Program-made: the position numbers and the translations under genes
In this document: positions 24,971 through 36,443 of the stretch, piece after piece
Layout: the number at the start of each line of letters is the position of its first letter
Position numbering within the stretch: the stretch's first letter is position 1
Assembly: GCA_904063045.1 (NCBI GenBank)
Contig: CAJFCJ010000019.1
Location: 2,982,684 to 3,046,683 of the forward strand
Length of the DNA: 64,000 nucleotides
Source: Dimorphilus gyrociliatus
Lineage: Eukaryota; Annelida; Polychaeta; Dinophilidae
Reading direction: 5' to 3'
Notes under the pieces: generated by a model
Told to the model about the DNA's origin: nothing
The model's database searches: none
The model's input: the letters and a program-made list of their open reading frames with translations, nothing else

Positions 24971-27349
24971 TTATTCTTTCTGAGGATCTGGCAATCTAAT
25001 GTTCATGGAGCCCAAAATATTGGAAGTAGGACCTGCTCCTCCATCTTGGCTGACATAGGACTCCAGTAGGTTTTTAACAACATTTAGATCAATATCGACT
25101 TCTGGCAAATTATCTGAACGTTTGCTTTCTTTACCTTCTTTTTGCCCACCAGTGATTTCATCTTCTTCGCCTACTTTGACAAAACTTTTTCCAACATTCG
25201 TTGGAGCTAGCTCTTCATCCATCATTGCCATTATTTCTTCTAAACGTTTATCGGTTTTTGTTTGACTTTTTTTCTTGGACTTTGCAGCCTGTGTTTCCAT
25301 TTCATCTTCGCTTGAAAACTCTCCGTACTCATCCATTGAATTGGATGAATCACTTAGAAAGTTATCATCTTGCTTTCCTGTTGTTAAACATTAAATTATA
25401 TCTGAATTCTCATTTCATTTATTACCTATAGCATCCATATCTTTTAGAGATTTCATAAACTCTGTAGGTTGAAAATCGATGTCTCCACTGAAACAAAGTA
25501 TTTAATTAACAAAAAACCCTAAAAGTACAACTTACTCTGGGATTTCAGCACCGTCAATGTCACCCTTTTTGTCCAGAAACTGTTTGAGTGCGAATGGTAA
25601 ATTGTTTATTTTGAAATCTTCCGCTTTCTTTGTCCCTGATGTTTCAGCTAGCATTTCATCGAGTTTATTTGGAGTTAAATTAAGCCAAGTGTCGTCTGAG
25701 AACAATACACTATATTATAAAACTCCTCATGCTGTTTTTATTTATTTATTTAATTTGAAGTAAAATGACACCCACCATCCTCGGGTAAGATGTTTGTCTC
25801 CTCTTTTCTCATAGACTCGATGTCGAAGTTTAAGCAATCATATAAACCAATGATCTCCTCTCCAATAGTAGCCATGCTAAAATCTTAAATTGAGAAACTT
25901 ATCTCTCTTTACATAAAATCTTACTTATTTCTATTCTGATTATCCTCTTGCCTGACCATATCCAGATAAAAATTTTGGGCCTGCCTTTCTAAATTCAACT
26001 TTGTCTCAGTACTTGTATCTTCATCCTACAAATCAAAGCTTCATAAAAATTACATGAAATGAATTATTAACTCATACTTTAAAATAGCCAAACTTTCTTA
26101 GAGAATCTTTAAATTTTTCCCATCTCTTGTCGCCTTCAGTGACAGTCATAACTTTGGTGGTGTTACTTGTTTTAGCTTTAGAACAAAGTATCTCTGCTCC
26201 GTAGGCCTATAAAAATTTCATATATTTAATTACAAGTATTAGTATTTGGTATATTTTTAGTGAATATTATACCAGTTTCACACCCAGGTCGCAGCTTTTA
26301 TAAGTTTTAGATGATGGATCTGGTAGATCCCATCCTGATCGCTTATCAGGTCTGAAATTTTGATGCAATAACTGAGCATACATGCATTTATTCATTTTGA
26401 TAGCCCTTTTCACACGTGTGCCCGGTCGAAAGTACTTGAGTGTTGCACATTTCTACAAAATGGAACAACTAGGTTAGTCTGAGCCGTTGCGCGTAATTTT
26501 ATAAAACATACTTTCATATCAATTGCATCTCTATTCCAAAAAGAATCGACAATTGAAGATATTAACTGAGGTTTATAATCCAGTAACTTTCCTAGAAATG
26601 CAGGAACATAACAATGACAAGTGTGCAATAAAGTCGAAATTTTTTTAGGAAAAGCCTGTATCCGATGCAAGATATCTTTTTGTATCTCCTCGGAAGCTCG
26701 TGTTTTCAAAGGATTTTGTCGAACAATAAAAACACCTTCCGAAGGTGAATTGACAACAGGATATTCAGATTTTGAAATTATATGTAAATTTCCTTTAAAA
26801 ATATAAACCTGAAAGAAGTAATTTAGTATTCTAAAGCCAATCACAAAAGTTTCTTTCTCACTCTGTTCTTGGCTTTATCATCTGATTGAAGCCACTCTGG
26901 AAGATTATTCGATGCTTCGATTAGTAGAAACTCCCCATCATTGTCCCATACTCTGCATAAATGTACCATTAAATTCAAAAATCTTAAATCCTCGAAAAAG
27001 CTTACTTGGCTACTAAACCTTCGTTTTGACGAGAAAGCTCAAATAGTAGGTAAACAATAAGCCATTCATCTTCTATGTTATCGCCGAATTTTGTGTTTCC
27101 CGCAAAATAATCTTTATCGTTATCTAAAATAAATTACATTTGAAGGTAGTTCAAGATGGATTTCCGCAAACCTTTAGGGACGTCTACTAGAAAAGAGTCA
27201 TTTTGCCAAATATATGTGGAAACTATAGGAAAAACTTGAGCCAAAATTCGGTCTTTTATTTCTTTAAAGTATTTTTCATATTCATCCTCACGTACCTCAG
27301 CTGGAATCTGAGGAAATATAAAATATTCGACTTCATTCTCATCACCCAT
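24971..27349 (-). CDS. ECD: Ecdysoneless homolog (cell-cycle and splicing cofactor)
   Basis: Eleven exons on the minus strand: 27349-27172, 27123-27006, 26952-26862, 26808-26512, 26452-26273, 26206-26078, 26025-25925, 25876-25776, 25695-25536, 25487-25426, 25377-24971; 607 aa (human 644). The start sits in MGDENEVEYFIFPQ. Family blocks include YIWQNDSF, FGDNIEDEW, DNDGEFLLIEA, NRVYIFKGNLHII, MNKCMYAQLLHQ, DDTWLNLTPNKLDEML and the C-terminal VDIDLNVVKNLLESY...GPTSNILGSM. The second half is acidic, with many D/E residues, as in other ECD proteins. In other animals ECD works with the R2TP complex and the U5 splicing factor PRPF8 and binds RB; here that is inferred from orthology. The gene is divergent from RAC1 across 147 bp. 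Confidence 0.95.
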
Positions 27350-27496
27350 TACAAAAGCTGTCTGCTAATAAAAATATCTGCCAATAGGCGGCATTTCTGT
27401 GCCAATAACTCCGCCATTTTATGTATCGGCATTGAACTAAATTTTTTTAATTCAAAAGTGTTATCTTAGTGTATCGCGAGCATTTAACATTGAATC
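27350..27496. promoter_or_regulatory. Bidirectional promoter of ECD and RAC1
   Basis: Only 147 bp separate the two start codons. The segment holds two CCAAT boxes (27381-27385 and 27402-27406, both in TGCCAATA context), GGCGGCATTT, and CCGCCATTTTAT (27411-27422), which resembles a YY1 element. Confidence 0.5.
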
Positions 27497-28824
<1,328 letters not shown>

Positions 28825-29088
28825 ATGTCAAATGGCTGCTGGTACAGGATAAATCCTGTTCGATTTTTTATTTACTTTCTGCACATTTAAACATAATTAG
28901 CATAAATATATACCTTCGTTGACTTCAATTACGTAAGCTTTTTTATCAAATAAAAATTTTACAGTATCTAACCTACTACAGCTGAAAATTATTAGATTTT
29001 ATAATTTTGCAATTTATTATATTCACATCTCGACACAATTTTACAATCGCGATGAAATAAATACGAATTCATAAGATTTTGATAAACA
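28825..29088. other. Shared 3' region between RAC1 and USP7
   Basis: 264 bp between the convergent stop codons; AT-rich with no coding signal. Confidence 0.6.
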
Positions 29089-32000
29089 TTAATTATGTAT
29101 CTTGATCGCCTTCTCCATGTATGAACTATACTTGGTTCTTTTCGCACTACTTGACCTATTAGGATGATCAATACCAATCCATGGTTTTGAGTTTCCAGAT
29201 ACGGCTCGAAAATTATCAATGTCAATCTTATTAGTAGATTCTGTTTGAATGTATACAGGTTTGTTTGACTGAATGAGTGCCAAACGAACATTATCAGAGT
29301 CAGAAATAACATCTGCTTTCTCTAAAACCTTAGAACGAATTTTCGACCAAAGTTCACCATCAGTAAGCTTAACGACAAAAGGTGAGGAATGAGTTGAAAA
29401 TGTATCTTTATGGAAGTGCGCACAGTAAACGAAAGCTTCGCTAGCAGTTAACTCCATTTCATCTTTAGGTATCGGTTCTACTCGAAGTATTTTATTTGTC
29501 GAAGCTCCAGTCGTTCCGACAGATTCAACTGCTGCAGTTAGTTCATGTACTGTAGTGATCCGATAAGCAAATATCTCGAGCAAACGAAGTTGTTGTTGAG
29601 CAATTTGTCTATCACTTTCGGGTACTGCTCGTCGCACTTCATCTAAAATATCTTTAACTGTACCTGATCTAAGAGGATAAATCGTTAGTGTGACACCAGA
29701 AGACGTCGGTATTGGCGTCCATAAAATTTGTAATTGGCGGCGAACTTCCAATTCTGTTACTTGTATAGCTAAAATGTCATAAAAGAGGTGGTGTGTTTTC
29801 TGCGGACTAATTAAATCTTTTAAAATTCCGTCAAAATTTCCTTTAACTGGATTTGCTGGGGAAAGTGTACAATTGTGAGCTCTGATTAATTGAACAGTTA
29901 ATGAATCTTCAACATTCAGGTGTTCGGCTACTGCTTTTACTATATCATGATATTTCATGCTAACAGTCAATTCGAGAATAAATCCATCCTCATTTGGCCT
30001 ATGTCTATATCGAAAGTGAACATCAATCTTTTCAGCTAAATATCGAAAATATGCTGGTGCATTTGGAAGATCCAAACCACTGATTATGTAAACACCATTG
30101 GCATTAACAGATCTTCTAGACTGTTGAGTTCGAACAGGTTTGCTAACAGCCTTTTCAAAAACCAAGATATCGCCGTCGATAAGTTCATCAAAAACTTTAT
30201 CAACAGGCAACCTGACATCATGAATCTGTTCTAATCTTGGCATACTGACTTCCTCGTACACTAACAAATCGCAATTTGCAGGCAAACCAGCTGCAGTTCT
30301 CATCACAGGCAAAATGTTTTCTAACGACTTGGCGATATTTAAATGCGCATGGCCCACGTAAGATAATGTGCGAGTGGTTCGATCATAGTACTTGAGCATA
30401 AATAAAACATCCCGTTCTTTGTTATAAGCGGGCAAGCAACGAAGGTGTGGCGGGGGTAATTCAACCCAAATAAGAAATGGACTGGAACTAGGTCCAGATT
30501 GATATGCCTGCTCGTGGTATACGTTTAGGATGGTCTTGTTTTTAGTGTCATCCCAATCTAGCAGCATAGGACGTAAGGATCCATTAGTTCGCGTTGCAAG
30601 AGGCCAAATTCGCATTTCATCCTTTCGATATTTTAGAGTTTGAGACAGCTGCGTTAGCATTTCAGCAAAAGTATCGTTCTTTTTTACTCTCATAACGATT
30701 GGCTTGACAGTGCTGGTATCAATAAGATCTGCTCCATGATGTAAACCTAAATGATGATCTGTTAGAACACGTACTGTTAAATATAAATGAGCCTCATTTC
30801 TTTCACGTCGCTTTTGAGTGTCAACTCTCTTTTCCTCGGTCAGTCGTTCAACAAGAACGTCGGGTATATCCTCTTCTCGAACATTTTTCAGTAAGGAAAG
30901 TATTTTTGAGCGACGCATATAGACTAGCATATAAGCATTCGTGCAATTACGAACGGGGGGAGAAGAATCATCGTCTTCACCAGGTGACCCACCAAAATTG
31001 TGGTCGATTGCTTCCTGCTTTGTGCAAGTAGATACTACGTCATCATCAAACTTGCACCATCTTTGTCCGTCTCCAGACGAATTTATATAAACCACATAAT
31101 GGCCACCATGAATATCTCCGGAGTGAACTAGTACCGCATGTAAAACATAAGTAGCGGGATCATCGTCATCAGATCGCTTTAGATAACTATCCAGATTTAT
31201 CTGTTCAAAAAATTCGAATCGATCGTTATCTTTCACCATACATTCAGCGGCAGGATCATAATGAAATCGTAATAACTGAAGGTGTAGTACAGGTGGTAGA
31301 GAAATAAAAGATACACCTTTTTCAGCCTCTTGCATGCCGTGTTCCCCTGCATCATACTTATTATCGCCATCAAGAGTCTCAACCGCTATATAATTTTTAA
31401 AAGACAGATGCAAGTCTTTCTGTCCTTTAACTCTCAACTGAATATCATAAAACGCTTCTTGTCTCTCTGACACGTAATCTATGTGTTTGCATTTGATATA
31501 TGACAACATTTTACCCTCGAAAAGGCGAGGTATTGTACCCTCTACACAGGTTCCTTTCATTTTGCTTTCCATATTATCCAATAGAACTCTGGATAGCTCT
31601 TGAACATCGTGTTGCATGAAAGAGTCTAAGGTTTCCCATCCAAAGGATTTGGTCAATTTTTTAGTACCTACCGCTTTATCTGATGTTTGCAGTTCATAGA
31701 AAACACGTTGTAGGGCTAGTGGAACACTTTTTGAAGGATCGTCAGAGTCTGTTGGCATCATATAAACAGCCTTCCGCAATTGATTTGTAAAAAATAGAGT
31801 TTGAAGTAAGGAATTCATGTAACATGTTGCACCTTGATTCTTCAAACCAACGAAACCTGTGTGTTTTTTGCTGTCCCAACAAACACCATGAGGAGCGTCT
31901 GCCCTGACCCATACTTCCAAAACAATGGCATCATCTTTTATGAAACCTTTATGAGGATCTATTAATTCATCCCACGCTATAAAATGGCTGAATCCCCAAT

Positions 32001-32409
32001 CATTTTCTTTACTATAAAACAAATGATGTATTTGACGTTTAACAGGCTCAATACTATCTCTTTGTGCTAATAATCGAAGTTCTGCACTAGCATGACAAGA
32101 CCACATTGTTGATTCAGAATCAGCATTACATTGTAGGAAAAACCCTAATGATTTATGTTTTTCTACAGCATGTGCAGAAACTCTTTGCATAGCCAAAATT
32201 TTCCAGGGAAGACCTCGTACCATACAAGGTTCACTCAAATGGCTATCACGTTCCTTCATTTTACTTACTCCGATTAGCTTGAACCGGAATGTTGCTTCTG
32301 CACGAACTTCATCATCTTCCATTTTTTCATCTTCCAAAATAGGAACTACAGCACTTGAAGATACCTTGTCGGAGAGTGAGTCAGGTTTATCTTCATCCGT
32401 TTTTGCCAT
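29089..32409 (-). CDS. USP7: Ubiquitin-specific protease 7 (HAUSP)
   Basis: Cysteine deubiquitinase, nuclear in other animals, acting on p53/MDM2-type and chromatin substrates. One uninterrupted 1106-codon frame. Domain order: acidic N-terminus, TRAF-like MATH domain (about residues 35-170, ending EVWVRADAPHGV), USP catalytic domain with Cys box NQGATCYMNS (Cys196 in this frame), QHDVQELSRVLLDNMESKMKG, His box HGGHYVVY and CKFDDDVV, then the tandem ubiquitin-like domains, ending in the highly conserved YMEKAIKIHN tail. Near-complete collinearity with human USP7 (about 1100 aa) makes the call certain. Unusually, the body has no intron whereas neighbours are finely split. A small upstream coding exon (32509-32548) probably adds about 16 residues. 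Confidence 0.97.
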   Translation of the reverse strand: MAKTDEDKPDSLSDKVSSSAVVPILEDEKMEDDEVRAEATFRFKLIGVSKMKERDSHLSEPCMVRGLPWKILAMQRVSAHAVEKHKSLGFFLQCNADSESTMWSCHASAELRLLAQRDSIEPVKRQIHHLFYSKENDWGFSHFIAWDELIDPHKGFIKDDAIVLEVWVRADAPHGVCWDSKKHTGFVGLKNQGATCYMNSLLQTLFFTNQLRKAVYMMPTDSDDPSKSVPLALQRVFYELQTSDKAVGTKKLTKSFGWETLDSFMQHDVQELSRVLLDNMESKMKGTCVEGTIPRLFEGKMLSYIKCKHIDYVSERQEAFYDIQLRVKGQKDLHLSFKNYIAVETLDGDNKYDAGEHGMQEAEKGVSFISLPPVLHLQLLRFHYDPAAECMVKDNDRFEFFEQINLDSYLKRSDDDDPATYVLHAVLVHSGDIHGGHYVVYINSSGDGQRWCKFDDDVVSTCTKQEAIDHNFGGSPGEDDDSSPPVRNCTNAYMLVYMRRSKILSLLKNVREEDIPDVLVERLTEEKRVDTQKRRERNEAHLYLTVRVLTDHHLGLHHGADLIDTSTVKPIVMRVKKNDTFAEMLTQLSQTLKYRKDEMRIWPLATRTNGSLRPMLLDWDDTKNKTILNVYHEQAYQSGPSSSPFLIWVELPPPHLRCLPAYNKERDVLFMLKYYDRTTRTLSYVGHAHLNIAKSLENILPVMRTAAGLPANCDLLVYEEVSMPRLEQIHDVRLPVDKVFDELIDGDILVFEKAVSKPVRTQQSRRSVNANGVYIISGLDLPNAPAYFRYLAEKIDVHFRYRHRPNEDGFILELTVSMKYHDIVKAVAEHLNVEDSLTVQLIRAHNCTLSPANPVKGNFDGILKDLISPQKTHHLFYDILAIQVTELEVRRQLQILWTPIPTSSGVTLTIYPLRSGTVKDILDEVRRAVPESDRQIAQQQLRLLEIFAYRITTVHELTAAVESVGTTGASTNKILRVEPIPKDEMELTASEAFVYCAHFHKDTFSTHSSPFVVKLTDGELWSKIRSKVLEKADVISDSDNVRLALIQSNKPVYIQTESTNKIDIDNFRAVSGNSKPWIGIDHPNRSSSAKRTKYSSYMEKAIKIHN

Positions 32410-32508
32410 GGTAATATCTCCACAACCTTTTGTTACAAGAGGATCTATTCAAAAAGAAAACACATCAGTTTTTATAAATTAATAGGTATTTAAATTTTTG
32501 AAAAAAAC

Positions 32509-32548
32509 CTGTATCCATTGGCTCGACTTTATCATTGTTATTATTCAT
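32509..32548 (-). CDS. USP7: Probable 5' coding exon of USP7
   Basis: The minus-strand ATG at 32548 opens MNNNNDKVEPMDT and reaches a donor G|GTTTTT at 32508. Splicing to an AG ending at 32418 gives codons D-I-T-M in frame with the USP7 ATG at 32409. The acidic EPMDTD resembles the acidic N-terminus of other USP7 proteins. The acceptor has a weak pyrimidine tract, so translation may instead start at 32409. Confidence 0.45.
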
Positions 32549-33556
32549 GTTCGAATTGGACAGTGCGACAACAGAAGATGGGTGTTTATTAGATTTCTGT
32601 TGTGACACTGTCACTTTGTGTTTGCTTGCAATTCGCCCAATGTCTGCTGAATTGTGCAATTTAAAAAAGCAGTGTAGAGGACGAGTTGAACGCTACTGTA
32701 GCGATCTCTCAAAACTTGTTAAGATTTACATCGACGACATTCGATCGAGTCTATCGAACAGAAAATTTCGATTAGTAATTTAATAAAAAAGAAACCAATA
32801 CTGTTTTCAGAATAAAAAGTTTAGCATAAATATTCTTCACAGAATAAATTGGAAGTCATTTTAACTAAAAAAAAAAATAACTTATGAAAAGAAAAGAGCA
32901 GTTATCCTACTAACTCTGCAAAAAATTCTGACTATTAATTATAATAAAACGTACCTGACGTATATGATCCCTTTCAGATAAGAAACAAAGATGATTTTTC
33001 CTCTTACAGTGAAGGCTCCGGCTAGATCAACATGGCCGCCACCGAAGAAACAACGTTATATGTTCGTATTTTTCACTTATTTTTGTTGCTTCACTCTGTT
33101 ATTGAACAACTATTAATATTGTATTAGACATTTATAATTGTTGAGTTAAGAAAATTACGAAACTTGATTATAAACTCTTTTAATTGCTATTTTGATTCTA
33201 TAAAACAAATATTATACAAATAATTTTCTTATTTCAGTTGCAAATCATGTAAAGGATTTAAATGAACTATAATTTTTGGCCATTTCTGCAGTATTTTATA
33301 ATAAATTAAAATATAGATTTCACTAACAATATCTAAATCAGTGAATTAAATATTAGTGTGGCATTTATTTTTAATTGTATCATTAACACTCAACATAAAA
33401 TACATTGAGTTTAACCGAAAAAACGTTATATAAAAACTAGCGTTTATTGATATATGAAGAAGCTACCTGTTTTCACCGCTAGCACTTCCTGTGTGTTAGA
33501 GAGCTGACGACAACGGTTACACGATTCAGAATAGTGGAATCTAATTCATATCAGAT
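32549..33556. promoter_or_regulatory. Divergent spacer between USP7 and ALG2
   Basis: About 1 kb holding the two promoters. It includes a CpG-containing patch at 33010-33060 with an ATG in good context (33032), opening a 31-codon frame (MAATEETTLYV...) that ends at TAG. This ORF has no recognised homolog; it could be a uORF, an unrecognised small gene, or chance. Confidence 0.45.
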
Positions 33557-34744
33557 ATGGCTAATGTAGTATTTCTGCACCCTGACCTGGGTATTGGTGG
33601 AGCTGAAAGAGCTATGATTGATGCTGCTTTGGCTTTGAAAGGACGAGGACACAATGTTCAATTCTTAACGTCTCATCACAGTACAACACATTGTTTTGAG
33701 GAAACTAGAGACGGTACTCTAAAAGTTACTGTTTCAGGAAATTGGTTACCAAGGTCTATTTGCGGACTCTGCTATGCTTTGTGTGCTTACTTGCGAATGA
33801 TGTGGGCTGCTCTTTATTTAATTATATCTGGTATAAAATTTGATGTTGTCATTTGTGACCAAGTTGCTACCTGTGTTCCACTTTTAAGATGGTTTACAAG
33901 AGCCAAAATTATATTTTATTGTCACTTCCCAGATCTTTTGTTAACAGAAAGAAAGACTACTCTGAAACGTATTTATCGTAAGCCTCTTGATTATTTAGAA
34001 GAATACGGAACTGGGAAAGCTCATGTTATCCTAGTCAATTCTCAATTTACAGCAGAAGTTTTTAAAAAGACATTTACTTCATTAAATGATGTATCTCCTG
34101 AAGTTGTCTATCCTATTCCCTCCTTTGAGGCTTTTGCTACAGATGTCAGTAATGTACAAATAGAGGATATTCCACAAAATATACGCATTTTGTTTCTCTC
34201 CATCAATCGCTACGAAAGAAAGAAAAATCTATCACTGGCATTACATGCCATGTCCAAATTAGAAAATCTAGATGGGGTTCACTTAGTCATGGCTGGTGGT
34301 TATGATGATCGAGTAAGAGAAAATGTCGAGTATTATGAAGAATTGTGGAGATTGAGAGAAAAACTGTCTTTAAAAGACCATGTCACTTTTTTGCGTTCAA
34401 TATCATTTGAACAAAAATCTGCTCTACTGCGAAAGGCAACTTGCTTAATATATACACCGTCGAATGAACATTTTGGGATTACTCCTTTGGAAGCAATGCT
34501 CTGTCAGACACCAGTTATAGCTGTTGCTTCTGGGGGACCTTTGGAAACTATTTCTCACAATGAAACGGGATACTTATCGAAGGAAGAACCCAATGAATTT
34601 GCTAAGTATATGAAAAAATTTGCAGAAAACCCTAAACTGGAAAAAACCATGGGAGAAGCTGGCGAAAGGCGAGTTAAGAGAAAATTTTCGTTTGAAGCAT
34701 ACTCAAATCAATTGGAGCATATAGTTCATGATCTTTTAAGATAA
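33557..34744 (+). CDS. ALG2: Alpha-1,3/1,6-mannosyltransferase ALG2
   Basis: Adds the second and third mannoses (alpha-1,3 and alpha-1,6) to the dolichol-linked GlcNAc2Man1 precursor of N-glycans on the cytosolic face of the ER. A single uninterrupted 395-aa frame. GT-B fold of family GT4: the N-terminal donor loop HPDLGIGGAERAMIDAA, a hydrophobic membrane-associating stretch (residues about 80-105), FYCHFPDLLL, LVNSQFTAEVF, the SINRYERKKNL linker typical of ALG2, and the EHFGITPLE EX7E motif. Human ALG2 is 416 aa. The ATG at 33557 is chosen because it directly precedes the conserved NVVFLHPDLGIGGAE start. Tail-to-tail with BRI3 over only 72 bp. Confidence 0.96.
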   Translation: MANVVFLHPDLGIGGAERAMIDAALALKGRGHNVQFLTSHHSTTHCFEETRDGTLKVTVSGNWLPRSICGLCYALCAYLRMMWAALYLIISGIKFDVVICDQVATCVPLLRWFTRAKIIFYCHFPDLLLTERKTTLKRIYRKPLDYLEEYGTGKAHVILVNSQFTAEVFKKTFTSLNDVSPEVVYPIPSFEAFATDVSNVQIEDIPQNIRILFLSINRYERKKNLSLALHAMSKLENLDGVHLVMAGGYDDRVRENVEYYEELWRLREKLSLKDHVTFLRSISFEQKSALLRKATCLIYTPSNEHFGITPLEAMLCQTPVIAVASGGPLETISHNETGYLSKEEPNEFAKYMKKFAENPKLEKTMGEAGERRVKRKFSFEAYSNQLEHIVHDLLR

Positions 34745-34816
34745 ACTGATAAACATTTATTCCAAAAATTATGTAACATTCAGAGAATATATTAGTGTCA
34801 AAAATTATAAATCAAA

Positions 34817-35243
34817 TCAGCTGAAGGTTGCGCCGCAATTTTCGCATCTCTTTTCCCTGCATAAGATGCAGCAAAGCAATCCAATCGGAAATAAAAAAAG
34901 TGCACATAATATCCCAAGACAAGTAAATTCGTCACTTAGGACCCCAACCTATTAAAAAATATTCTTTATTATGTTTAACATAATTTCAAAAACTTACTCT
35001 GCAAGCAGGACATCCTCCAACAATAACTATGTTTGGAGCAGGTTGTTGGATTACAGTGGTTGTGGTGGGAGGATACATGTAAGAGGGCTGCTGTTGAGCT
35101 GTTCCATTGAATCCTGGGGGCCCGGAGTATGGTCCTATTTCAAGAATCATTTAAACATTTTAAAAAATGTCAAATCTAATTTTACCAGTTGCAGTGGCAT
35201 ATGAAGGTGGCTTATCGTTTATCAATGGTCTGTTTTCTGCCAT
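34817..35243 (-). CDS. BRI3: Brain protein I3 homolog (small membrane protein)
   Basis: Three exons on the minus strand: 35243-35186, 35134-34998, 34948-34817; 108 aa. The N-terminal half is proline-rich and cytoplasmic ([11 protein letters not shown], a PPxY-like [14 protein letters not shown]). It is followed by the family signature [15 protein letters not shown], a hydrophobic segment ([20 protein letters not shown]) and the final cysteine motif [11 protein letters not shown], matching the C-terminus of BRI3 (CPNCGATF). BRI3 is a lysosomal/endosomal membrane protein in vertebrates; its function is poorly defined. No exon is longer than 137 nt, so it is invisible to ORF scanning. Divergent from SRSF1. 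Confidence 0.9.
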
Positions 35244-35620
35244 TTTTCTGTTTCAATGTTTTCTGATCGGTAAATAAAATTTCAAGAACTTGATTGAGAC
35301 GGTGAAGCGGTTTAGGAACTTGTTCGCAGTATTTGCGTCGAAATAACTATAATCGTCTAACCATATACTCTCGTATCAGAAGTTCTTCGCGATCAAAACT
35401 CGAATCATGTGACAATGATAAACTTCCGTCGTGCGCAAAAAAATAATCTAGTTTATTTTATAAAAATTAAAATTAGACTGCGATCCTTTAAATCTAATAT
35501 TTTTATTAGAAATTAGATATATATGCAGATATATAAATATATTTAAAAATACGAAAACAACTTCTGTAACTTTCGTCGCTTGCTTGCGTCACGTGGTTTA
35601 CGAAACGTATTTTCCACATC
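35244..35620. promoter_or_regulatory. Divergent promoter region of BRI3 and SRSF1
   Basis: 377 bp between the two start codons. CpG-containing patches lie next to each ATG (about 35300-35440 and 35570-35610), with an AT-rich middle. I see no canonical TATA box at a useful distance from either gene. Confidence 0.4.
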
Positions 35621-36443
35621 ATGTCTTACAAGTCTGATGCTATGAATGATTGTCGAATTTATGTCGGTAATTTACCACCAGATATAAGAAGCCGAGATAT
35701 TGATGATCTCTTTTATAAATATGGCAAAATAAACTATATTGACTTGAAGAATCAGCGTGGTCCGCCATTTGCATTTGTAGAATTTGATGACTCCCGGTAT
35801 GTTTTCTTTTATGTTTTAAGATTGTTCTTGCATTTAATCATTTAGGGATGCCAAGGACGCAGTTCGGGGAAGAGATGGATATGACTTTGATGGATATGCG
35901 ATCCGAGTTGAATTCTCACGAGGTTCAAGAGACTCACGCGGTGGGGGAGGCGGCTATCGGTCAGGTGGTGGTCGAGGGTATGGAAGAGGGGGTGGAGGAA
36001 GGAGACCAGGAGGAGGAAGCGGAGGCGGTGGTGGAGGCGGCGGCGGCGGCGGCGGCGGAGGCGGTGGTGGTGGTGGTGGTCGAGGTGGACCTCGACGATC
36101 AGATTACCGCGTCGTCGTTACAGGTCTTCCACCAACAGGCTCATGGCAAGATTTAAAAGATCATATGCGGGAAGCAGGAGATATTTGTTTTGCTGATGTC
36201 TTCAAAGATTGCACAGGAATCGTAGAATTCCTACGACATGATGATATGAAATATGCTGTTAAAAAATTGGATGATTCCAAATTTAGATCCCATGAAGGCG
36301 AAACAGCATATATTCAAGTAAAGGAAGATAGTAGCCGCTCTGGAAAAGACTATCGTAGATCGCGCAGTCAAACCCCTGATCGCCGTGGTAGGGAAAGCCC
36401 AAGTTATTCACCAATGCGTCGTTCTCGATCGCCGAATTACTGA
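35621..36443 (+). CDS. SRSF1: SR splicing factor SRSF1 (ASF/SF2)
   Basis: Binds exonic splicing enhancers and recruits U1 and U2AF; nuclear and shuttling. Exons 35621-35796 and 35846-36443 (intron 49 bp); 257 aa. RRM1 has RNP2 RIYVGNLP and RNP1 [11 protein letters not shown] glycine/arginine linker follows with an uninterrupted run of 20 glycines. The pseudo-RRM carries the diagnostic [21 protein letters not shown] short RS tail ends RRSRSPNY. Compared with human SRSF1 the glycine run is longer and the RS domain shorter, lacking a long RS dipeptide block. The ORF in another frame across 35848-36156 is a shadow. Confidence 0.95.
36021..36080 (+). repeat. GGN triplet repeat encoding 20 glycines in SRSF1
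   Basis: Sixty nucleotides of GGC/GGT/GGA codons between the two RNA-binding modules of SRSF1, strikingly GC-rich in an AT-rich genome and a likely site of length variation. Confidence 0.9.

Noticed and set aside
35848-36156. Glutamate/valine-rich ORF overlapping SRSF1
   Set aside because: It is the GGN repeat of SRSF1 read in another frame.
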